The translations under genes and the position numbers were made by a program. From positions 59,865 through 123,864 of IMG/VR virus record IMGVR_UViG_3300031857_000037: 64,000 nucleotides of DNA. One strand, written 5' to 3'. The stretch's first letter is position 1, and each line of letters begins with the position of its first letter. Source of the stretch: a virus. The notes beneath the pieces are model-generated. The model had not been told where the DNA came from. It saw only the letters and a program-made list of their open reading frames with translations, and made no database searches. Shown here in pieces: positions 56,904 to 64,000 of this stretch.

Positions 56904-57911
56904 ATGGCGCTATTAGTTCCAAATATTGGAGAACTTGAGTCACTCAGATACTTGGTTGCACAGAACAACCACACCGCAAGTCTTGCTGACCAGTCTCCCA
57001 GAAACCTAGTTTTAAAACTTTTTACAAGTAACACGACTCCAGCTGAGTCTGATGTTCCTTCTGCAACCAGATACTTTGAACCATATGGAATTGGTAATAC
57101 CAATGCTTATGGATTTGCTCCAACCACAGGTTATCCATATTGTGTTAATAATAGATCAGATCAAACATATACTTCACAAACTGGTATTCTACTAAACGGA
57201 TCTCGTTGGAGAATTAACCAGGTCGGTTCTGGTACAACCGCAACATACCCAGAACAAACATTCACCTTTACTGGAGATGCAGGTGATGTCTACGGTTACT
57301 ATGTAACTCGTGCAAACAACATGCCTGTGGCTGTACAAGGCGTTGTTCATGCGGCTTCTGTAGGAATTGGAACCACAGTTTCCAAGGGTGATAACACTGA
57401 TCCAGTTATCGGAGTTATTGGCAATCAATATATTACTATTGACCCAGATCAAAGCGTTGATGATCTAACCTTAGGAATGGTTGTTGGTGGTAATGCTGGA
57501 ATCCAAACCGGAACTCAAGTCATTGGTATTGATAGGGCTCTAAAAGTTGTTTATCTAGATAAATCACTCATTGATAACATTCAGGTTGCAACTGACCCAA
57601 GTGTAACTTTTAGTTATGGTAAGATTGTATCAAATGGCCACCAACTTGTTGCTGGTGATATTCTCTATGTTGCTGCTGGTACAGGAAACACAACTTTAAC
57701 ATCTTCCACGTATACCGTATTCAGTGTTCCAAACGCTAACGAGTTCTATACAACCCCTGCACTTACTCCAACACCAAACGCAACTTCTGGACTAAGCAGT
57801 GCAACTCTTTATAGTTCTATCATGTATGCTGAGAGATTTACGAATGGTCCTTATACCATTCAAAATAACGGCGACCAAATTAAGATCACTCTTAACGTCG
57901 CTCTAGACTGA
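56904..57911 (+). CDS. Virion structural protein (335 aa)
   Basis: N-terminus MALLVPNIGELESLRYLVAQ and LVLKLFTSNTTPAESD, later WRINQVGSGTTATYPEQTFT and DVYGYYVTRANNMPVAVQGV, end IQNNGDQIKITLNVALD. I recall this type from tail-fibre-base or structural proteins of marine phages. It has its own late promoter and is followed by a terminator, so it is probably a major, highly expressed part. Confidence 0.8.
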   Translation: MALLVPNIGELESLRYLVAQNNHTASLADQSPRNLVLKLFTSNTTPAESDVPSATRYFEPYGIGNTNAYGFAPTTGYPYCVNNRSDQTYTSQTGILLNGSRWRINQVGSGTTATYPEQTFTFTGDAGDVYGYYVTRANNMPVAVQGVVHAASVGIGTTVSKGDNTDPVIGVIGNQYITIDPDQSVDDLTLGMVVGGNAGIQTGTQVIGIDRALKVVYLDKSLIDNIQVATDPSVTFSYGKIVSNGHQLVAGDILYVAAGTGNTTLTSSTYTVFSVPNANEFYTTPALTPTPNATSGLSSATLYSSIMYAERFTNGPYTIQNNGDQIKITLNVALD

Positions 57912-57914
57912 TAT

Positions 57915-57921
57915 CTAAATA
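57915..57921 (+). promoter_or_regulatory. Late promoter-like CTAAATA
   Basis: CTAAATA just after the stop of the 335-aa gene, but before the terminator. If used, its transcript would meet the terminator at once, so it may be chance or need read-through. Confidence 0.35.
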
Positions 57922-57940
57922 AATATATCATTGGATTTTT

Positions 57941-57969
57941 GGGGATTGTTGAACACAGTCCCCTTTTTT
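57941..57969 (+). terminator. Rho-independent terminator
   Basis: GGGGA (57941-57945) pairs with TCCCC (57959-57963), with an inner TGT/ACA pair, and six T follow (57964-57969). It closes the 335-aa gene unit. Confidence 0.8.
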
Positions 57970-57995
57970 ATTCTAACTCCCCCTTCCAGGTGAAG

Positions 57996-58370
57996 ATGAA
58001 TATTTACGTCTACGATTCATCTACTATCAATGAATATTTGTCGGACGATTGTGGACTCATTTCATCGTCGCCGATAGAGGTTTTGGATTGTGGTGGAATA
58101 GTTGAAACATATAATTATACTGAAGACTGTTATGCAATTAATTGTTCCGAAACTTTGTATCCTTTTGGAAGTATAAAAATATCCAATTCTAAACAAACTT
58201 GTTATAAGAAAGTTTCTTCTGAATTTGTACGATTTGAAAATTTAAATAAGAAATCTATAATACTAACAGGTATTATTATCACATGGTACGGCTATGGAAC
58301 TTTATTTGAAATTAATGATGGACTAATAAGACAAGTTGTACCTGATGTTTCCGGTGGAGGCATAGTATAA
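57996..58370 (+). CDS. Fibre-related protein homologous to the next gene's repeats (124 aa)
   Basis: I chose ATG 57996 (AGGTGA upstream); a TTG at 57939 lies in the terminator. The part SETLYPFGSIKISNSKQTCY resembles ETLYPFGTITLSGSAITQSN in the 1344-aa protein that follows, so it looks like a short member of the same repeat family. It carries five or so cysteines in DDCGLISS, DCGGI and DCYAINC. It overlaps the next gene by TAATG. Confidence 0.75.
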   Translation: MNIYVYDSSTINEYLSDDCGLISSSPIEVLDCGGIVETYNYTEDCYAINCSETLYPFGSIKISNSKQTCYKKVSSEFVRFENLNKKSIILTGIIITWYGYGTLFEINDGLIRQVVPDVSGGGIV

Positions 58371-61300
58371 TGACATTATACCAATATTCCGGATCAGGTT
58401 CTTTAAGCCAATTTTCAAGTAGTAGTAATAATAAAACGGTTTCATATAACCTATCTTCTGTTTATCTCTACACAACGGAAGATTTCGGTAACGTATTTGA
58501 ATTGCAACCTAATGGTTTTAGTAATAATACTATAGATTTTAGTCAAACAACACATACATTTGATGAGATTAATGTAGGTCTTGAAGGACTTATATTCAAT
58601 GATTATGGAGATCTTTTAGCTGCAAGTGAAACTGAAGATTATGGACCAATAACAGGGTTTGGCGCTACAGAAACCCTCTATCCATTTGGAACTATAACTT
58701 TAAGTGGATCTGCAATAACACAGTCCAACTATAGATTATACTTTACTGGATCTGCAATAGAGAAATTTGTCCATAGTCCAGATAATTTATCTGGTTCTCT
58801 ATTCGGTTTTGGCGAAAAAATTGAAAATAGATCTTATGATTATAATTTGGAATCAGTATTTAATGATTCTGATGATTATGGATCCATTACAAATATTTCT
58901 GGATTTATAGATGATTATGAGACAATAACTGAACCTGGACTTCTTCTAGAATATGGATTAATAACCGAGCCTATAACCGGCGGCATAGTATTACCATTTG
59001 GAACTATAACTTTAAGTGGATCTGCAATAACTCAACCAAATTATAGGTTGTATTTCTCTGGATCTGCAATAGAGAAATTTGTACATAGTCCCGACAATCT
59101 TTCTGGAACTTTATTTGGATTTGGTCAAAAGATAGAGTCTATTACTTTTGATTATAATGAAACATCTATTTCTGAAAATATTCTTGATTATGGATTAATA
59201 TCTAATGAGTTTAGTGGAGTTGGAGATTATGGTAATCTTAGTGAATATTCTGGAAGCTCTGCATTCGATAATTATGGATTGATTTCTGATCCAACTCCAA
59301 CAGAAACATTTACGTATCCATTTGGTACTTTATCATTCTCTGGTTCTTCATCACAATTATTCGTAAAAGGACCATATTCTCCATCAGGATCTATATTTGT
59401 ATTTTCTGGATCTGCTTATGCAGAATCATTTACTGCAGATACTCCAGACAATACTCAACTATTCCAGATCTCTGGATCAGCTTTACCCTCTGATGTAGAC
59501 GTTTATGTTGGTATAGGAACTTTATTCTCTGTTGGGGAAAAGGTTGAAAGTGTTACGTATGATTACAACATAGATTCGATAACTACAAATTCTCTAGAAG
59601 ATTTTGGATTAGTATCTATTGCATCTACGGAATCATCTGATTGGGGATTAATTACCTTATCAGTAGATGATGGTATTGATAATCTTGGATCGTTGATAGG
59701 AAATCCATTTGCATCTACACCATTCGGAACAATTACATTATCCGGCGATTCATTATTAAGTTTCCAGAAAGGTCCATTTATACCATCAGGATCTATTGTA
59801 TTCTCTGGATTTGGTGGTGTACAATCATTCACCGCAAATACCCCAGACAATACTCAACTATTCCAAATTTCTGGATCCGCTCTAACATCAGATGTAGACA
59901 TTTATGTTGGCATAGGAACTCTATTCAAGTTTGGTGAGAAGATTGAGAGTGTCACTTATGATTATAATGAATCTTCAATAAGTGATAATGAAGATGATTT
60001 TGGATTAATAACAAACCTTGATACTCAGTTCAGTGATTATGGATTTATTAGTGAATCTGGTGGCGGTCAGGTTGATGATGATTATGGCCTAATATCACAA
60101 GTTGTAACTGCAATATCTGGATATCCATTTGGATCTCTAGTTATTTCTGGAACAGCTTCAGACATCAAAGAAACCGATTCTTATATTGGTCTTGGAACTA
60201 TATTCTTATCTAGTCAGAGTGAACTTGTTGAAGTTGAATCTTATGATGGATCTGGAACAATCTTTGTTTCTGGAACTGCAGTTGAAAAAGATATAGATTC
60301 CTATGTAGGTGTTGGAACACTTACACTTTCAACATCTGCATTTGAATCAGAAATTGAGATATATGCTGGATCAGGAACTCTTACTCTCTCCGGAATTGCA
60401 ACTGAAAGAGTAACATTTAATCCCCCAGAAACTACCCAACTCTTCCAGATTTCTGGGACCGCAGTTGAGAAAGATGTTGATTCTTATGTGGGCTTTGGAA
60501 CAATCTTTATTAGTGGAGAACTCGTACATCCAAATATTGATTATACCCCACATTATGGTATTGAGAAAAACATTGGAATCGGTACTACAGGAATTCAACT
60601 TTCTGGATCTGCAACAGATGTATATTCTGCACAAACTCCAGAAAATACTCAACTATTCCAGATTTCTGGTATTGCAACCGAAAGAGTAACATTCAATCCT
60701 CCAGAAAATAATCAACTCTTCCAGATTTCTGGTGGATATGTAGACCTAAAGGCTACAAATTCTTATGTTGGTACTGGTGGTACTATAACACTTTCTTCCA
60801 CATTAGTAGAGAAGAATACAGAATCCTATGTTGGAGTTGGCACTGTCACATTCTCTGGAACTGCTCTAGAGTCTCTCTCTGCTCAAACTCCAGAGAATAT
60901 AATTCTCTATACATTCTCTGGAACTGGTTTAGAAAGTGAAACTGAAGTTTATACTGGTCTTGGAACTGCGTTTATTGATGTTTCTTCTAGAAACTACTCT
61001 CCAGTATATCCACGAAATGCTCTACCTACTGATCCAAGTTCCGGTATTGGCACTATCAGAATTAATGATGATGATGGTCTTACAATTACAAGAGCTGTAT
61101 TACCTTACTTCGCCAAAGGTGGAATTGTTCTTTCCAATACAGGTAATGAGAGCTTCACAAGAACAAATTATGATGGCAGTGGTTTAATTACGGTATCTGG
61201 AGTTTCTTCTACAAGAGAAATTGCAGTTTATACTGCAGTTGGATTTGGTACAATTACATTTGCTACCGAAACATTAATTGAAACTGATGTTGATGCTTAT

Positions 61301-62404
61301 TCTGGATCTGGTTCTATTATAGTTTCTGGTGCATCTATTGATAGAAGAATTGATAATTACAACGGAGCTGGTTCGATTGCATTCCTTTCCGGAGCTTCGG
61401 AATCACTCGTAGCGCAGACTCCAGAAAATACTCAACTCTTTACAATTTCTGGATCTGCAGCCGATGCATATTCTGCACAAACTCCAGAAACTGAAGTTCT
61501 TTATCAATTTAGTGGCAATATCAGTGAGTCTAGAACTTATGGATACGAAGGTTCTGGCCAGGCAACCTTTAGTTCTGCTGCAGTACCAATTTTCGAACCA
61601 AGAGTATTTGGTACTGGATTACTAAGGTTTGCAACTTATCTAAGTGATAGTCTATACGATACTTGTGATTCCACTGATCTTACTTCAGATTATCAGATTT
61701 CTGCGTTTGTTAAGTTTGTTTCTAATCCTCCAGAAAATACTGTTCTTTATAATTTCAACGGATCTGCATCTACAACAGAAATTCAAGTTTACACATACTC
61801 TGGATTTGGTTCTGTTGGAATATCTGGATCACATATTAGTAGTAAAACTAAGTCAGTTGTTGGAATTGGAACTCTCAGTATTACTTCAACGGCAGTTAAG
61901 AAAGATATTGATTCTTATGTTGGTTCTGGATCTATTGCAATTCTTTCTGGTTCTGCAGAATCCAAAGTTTCTGTTATTCCACGATCTACTGTTCTATTCA
62001 GTATTTCTGGAGTTTCTTCGACCAGAACATTCAAGATCAAGACTTATTCTGGAGTCGGAACTGCATATTTCAGTGGATCTGCATCTACCAAAGTATTATC
62101 AAGACGTTCTTACTCTGGAGTCGGTACAATTTATCTCTCCGGAGAACTTGTACATCCAAATATTAAATTCATACCAGCATCTAAAGGTGCCGGTCTCATC
62201 AACATTAATGGTTCTGGACTTGAAAAAATTGGATATAAGTATATACCAATACCACAAACTCTATTCGCATTCTCTGGTGGATTTGAATCATTTACAAAAA
62301 CCGGATATATTGGCGTCGGAACAATTTATATTCAACCTACTTCTTCTTCTTCAACTATCAATAATCCTTACCAAATCCCAAGAGTTTATGTCACAATCAT
62401 TTAA
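58370..62404 (+). CDS. Repetitive fibre/adhesin-like protein (1344 aa)
   Basis: The protein is built from short repeats. YPFGTITLSGSA units occur in the first third and TPENTQLFQISGSA units recur at least six times. VEKDIDSYVGVGTLTLS-type units occur in the second half. All consist of Ser/Gly/Thr-rich strands, so a beta-solenoid or fibre is likely. No catalytic motif is seen. It probably binds the host surface or covers a fibre (inference). The near-identical DNA of some repeats suggests recent duplication or recombination. Confidence 0.82.
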   Translation: MTLYQYSGSGSLSQFSSSSNNKTVSYNLSSVYLYTTEDFGNVFELQPNGFSNNTIDFSQTTHTFDEINVGLEGLIFNDYGDLLAASETEDYGPITGFGATETLYPFGTITLSGSAITQSNYRLYFTGSAIEKFVHSPDNLSGSLFGFGEKIENRSYDYNLESVFNDSDDYGSITNISGFIDDYETITEPGLLLEYGLITEPITGGIVLPFGTITLSGSAITQPNYRLYFSGSAIEKFVHSPDNLSGTLFGFGQKIESITFDYNETSISENILDYGLISNEFSGVGDYGNLSEYSGSSAFDNYGLISDPTPTETFTYPFGTLSFSGSSSQLFVKGPYSPSGSIFVFSGSAYAESFTADTPDNTQLFQISGSALPSDVDVYVGIGTLFSVGEKVESVTYDYNIDSITTNSLEDFGLVSIASTESSDWGLITLSVDDGIDNLGSLIGNPFASTPFGTITLSGDSLLSFQKGPFIPSGSIVFSGFGGVQSFTANTPDNTQLFQISGSALTSDVDIYVGIGTLFKFGEKIESVTYDYNESSISDNEDDFGLITNLDTQFSDYGFISESGGGQVDDDYGLISQVVTAISGYPFGSLVISGTASDIKETDSYIGLGTIFLSSQSELVEVESYDGSGTIFVSGTAVEKDIDSYVGVGTLTLSTSAFESEIEIYAGSGTLTLSGIATERVTFNPPETTQLFQISGTAVEKDVDSYVGFGTIFISGELVHPNIDYTPHYGIEKNIGIGTTGIQLSGSATDVYSAQTPENTQLFQISGIATERVTFNPPENNQLFQISGGYVDLKATNSYVGTGGTITLSSTLVEKNTESYVGVGTVTFSGTALESLSAQTPENIILYTFSGTGLESETEVYTGLGTAFIDVSSRNYSPVYPRNALPTDPSSGIGTIRINDDDGLTITRAVLPYFAKGGIVLSNTGNESFTRTNYDGSGLITVSGVSSTREIAVYTAVGFGTITFATETLIETDVDAYSGSGSIIVSGASIDRRIDNYNGAGSIAFLSGASESLVAQTPENTQLFTISGSAADAYSAQTPETEVLYQFSGNISESRTYGYEGSGQATFSSAAVPIFEPRVFGTGLLRFATYLSDSLYDTCDSTDLTSDYQISAFVKFVSNPPENTVLYNFNGSASTTEIQVYTYSGFGSVGISGSHISSKTKSVVGIGTLSITSTAVKKDIDSYVGSGSIAILSGSAESKVSVIPRSTVLFSISGVSSTRTFKIKTYSGVGTAYFSGSASTKVLSRRSYSGVGTIYLSGELVHPNIKFIPASKGAGLININGSGLEKIGYKYIPIPQTLFAFSGGFESFTKTGYIGVGTIYIQPTSSSSTINNPYQIPRVYVTII

Positions 62405-62414
62405 TTAATTTAAT

Positions 62415-62422
62415 GATAAATA
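62415..62422 (+). promoter_or_regulatory. T4-type late promoter GATAAATA
   Basis: GATAAATA lies 37 bases before the ATG at 62459. It drives the tail-fibre gene. Confidence 0.75.
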
Positions 62423-62458
62423 TATCAGAAGAAAGAGTAGTTTGGGTTACGTCGTACT

Positions 62459-64000
62459 ATGACTAAGCAGGTACAGCTCAGAAGAGGAACAACAGCTGAA
62501 CACGCAACATTTACTGGAGCAGTAGGAGAAGTAACCTACGATACTCAGAAAAAAACACTAATATCCCATGATGGAAGCACTGCCGGTGGCACAGAACTGG
62601 CTAGACAAGATTTGGTTAATGTGTCTACAGCTGCCAGTCTTCCTGGTGGATTAACTGTACCAGGAGATTTAACCCTTTTAAGTGATGCTTCTATATCTGG
62701 AAATATTGATATTTCTGGAGTATCTACTTTTTCAGCTGGTGCCGTAATTGTAGGTGGAGCTAATACTACTCTAGTAGTAAATGGGAATTCTAGAATAACA
62801 GGAACACTTTCAATAGGATCTAGTACAATTGTACTTGATGGTGTTAATGATACAATTTATGCACCAAAAGCAGTTTTCGATAATGTAAGATTTACTGGAA
62901 ATAATTTAAAAACATTTGAGTTAAACACTACAGTATCTAAACAAGTCAGTGTAGGAAATACTGGAATTGTACTTTCAAGTATTGTTGGAGTACAAACAGG
63001 AGATAAACTGAGTATTGTTGGTATTTTTACCGACGTTAATATCACAGGGATTTCATCTGTAAGTATACCTCCATATAATGTTGAGTTTACTACTACAGCC
63101 ATTACGACAACAGTAAGTGTCGGCTCTACAGTTATCGCTGTCGGTAACACTGCTGGTGTTTCTATTGGTAGTTCTATAGCTGTATTTTCTCTAGATGGTT
63201 TTACCAGAGCTGGTCAACTTTTAGGAACTTCTAGAGTAGTCGGATTAACTACTGTAGGACTTGCAAGTTTCTTCTCAACTGTTTTAACTTCCACAGTACC
63301 AACTTTAGTTGCAGTGGGATCTACAATTATAGGTAGTGATTCCATCGCAGGCATAATAACCGGCGATTATGTAAATATAACTGGTATTTTCACTTCAGTT
63401 CCTATTGTAGGATTTTCTAGTGTATCTGTAAGTCCTTATAATATTGGTTTTAATACCACATCAATCTCTACTTCAGTAAGTATAGGATCTACAATTATAG
63501 GAATTGCTAACACTGCAGGAATTTCTATAGGGAGTTCCATTTCCATAAGTGGAATTTTTGCCTCAGTTCCAGTAGTAGGATTTACTACTGTAATCACTGG
63601 ATCTTCTTATAATCCTATTTTAAATACAACTACCTCAACATTAATTTCTGCAGGTTCAACAAATATTTTTGTTAATTCCACTAGTGGTGTAAGTACTGGA
63701 AATTATATTGCATTTAATTTTCCTGATGCAATTATTGGTGGTGTTTCCAATTCTGGATCAAGTTATACCAACAATACTTATACTAATGTAGATTTACTTA
63801 GTACTCCAAGTACCACATATACAGTAACTGTAGTTTCTAGTCAATTCTACCTAGATGGATCTGCAAAGCCGGCACTAACTCTTTTAGCTGGAAGAACCTA
63901 TAGATTTGATCAGTCTGCAGCATCAAACTCTGGGCATCCACTAGTATTTACTTCACTTCCTACGGGAGTAGGATTTACTTCAAAAGGAACTCCAGGTAGT
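62459..64000 (+). CDS. Tail fibre-like protein, 3' end outside the window
   Basis: The frame is open for 514 codons to the window end. The N-terminus QVQLRRGTTAEHATFTGAVG followed by EVTYDTQKKTLISHDGSTAG matches the N-terminal domain of Mtd/fibre proteins. The middle has three or four repeats of about 55-64 residues around VGSTIIGIANTAGISIG. The visible end (AGRTYRFDQSAASNSGHPLV, FTSKGTPGS) is a cyanophage domain often found near fibre ends. It likely mediates host binding. The start is ATG 62459. Confidence 0.85.
   Translation, partial: MTKQVQLRRGTTAEHATFTGAVGEVTYDTQKKTLISHDGSTAGGTELARQDLVNVSTAASLPGGLTVPGDLTLLSDASISGNIDISGVSTFSAGAVIVGGANTTLVVNGNSRITGTLSIGSSTIVLDGVNDTIYAPKAVFDNVRFTGNNLKTFELNTTVSKQVSVGNTGIVLSSIVGVQTGDKLSIVGIFTDVNITGISSVSIPPYNVEFTTTAITTTVSVGSTVIAVGNTAGVSIGSSIAVFSLDGFTRAGQLLGTSRVVGLTTVGLASFFSTVLTSTVPTLVAVGSTIIGSDSIAGIITGDYVNITGIFTSVPIVGFSSVSVSPYNIGFNTTSISTSVSIGSTIIGIANTAGISIGSSISISGIFASVPVVGFTTVITGSSYNPILNTTTSTLISAGSTNIFVNSTSGVSTGNYIAFNFPDAIIGGVSNSGSSYTNNTYTNVDLLSTPSTTYTVTVVSSQFYLDGSAKPALTLLAGRTYRFDQSAASNSGHPLVFTSLPTGVGFTSKGTPGS

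Noticed and set aside
57915-57921. Strong late promoter for the fibre genes at 57996
   Set aside because: A clear terminator lies between it and the next gene, so it is listed only as a weak candidate.
1-64000. Transfer RNA or ribosomal RNA genes
   Set aside because: I saw no cloverleaf-like acceptor and T-loop pattern (GGTTCRA near CCA) in the gene-free gaps; a tRNAscan run would settle it.
1-64000. Insertion sequences, integrase or attachment sites
   Set aside because: No transposase or integrase motifs and no flanking direct repeats were found.

Overview
The window looks like part of a T4-like cyanophage genome (Kyanoviridae type, infecting marine Synechococcus or Prochlorococcus). The evidence is a late block in T4 order (gp25, gp6, giant gp7-position protein, gp8, very large DUF4815-type protein, fibre-like proteins), T4-type late promoters (TATAAATA / CTAAATA), and many very small genes of kinds I recall from cyanophages. 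All genes I accept lie on the + strand. I saw no rRNA, tRNA, insertion sequence, CRISPR array or photosynthesis gene. Functions are assigned from motifs read by eye; no database search was run.

Layout. (1) Positions 1-5680: a packed run of small unknown genes, mostly overlapping as ATGA or TAATG, ending with a conserved phage protein, a mini SPFH/prohibitin-like membrane protein and a secreted protein. (2) 5701-14597: larger enzyme-like genes. These are a hexapeptide acyltransferase, a papain/transglutaminase-like protein, a ParB-like protein next to an SF2 helicase, a TauD-type 2OG/Fe(II) dioxygenase, an HExxH protein and a ligase-like nucleotidyltransferase with KYDG and EGYV motifs. (3) 14598-25919: more than 40 tiny genes, among them an RlpA-like protein, in small operons. 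Most operons are headed by a repeated regulatory cassette: a hairpin with compensating stem changes, a CCGCCR block, a -10 box (TATCTT/TATTCT/TATATT) and a shared leader ending in GAGAGG. (4) 25920-26570: about 650 bp without genes, holding five exact TTTTCCACA DnaA-box-like sites, a candidate replication origin. (5) 26599-27344: three small genes, followed by a hairpin-rich gap that ends at a T4-type late promoter. (6) 27615-64000: late genes, visibly more AT-rich, with an unknown 374-aa protein, a GT-A glycosyltransferase, small basic proteins, baseplate wedge proteins and fibre/adhesin-like proteins. The last gene runs off the window.

How it works together. Left of 27.5 kb the sigma70-like promoters and hairpin cassettes suggest early, host-polymerase expression of many small host-takeover proteins. 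Right of it the T4-type late promoters drive virion genes. The gap with DnaA-box-like sites lies near the boundary between the two programmes.

The strongest candidates for undescribed biology are the cassette family with its unusual -35 region, the DnaA-box gap, the ParB-like/helicase/unknown gene set, the divergent ligase-like protein, and a recurring GGxGY motif shared by three adjacent structural proteins.
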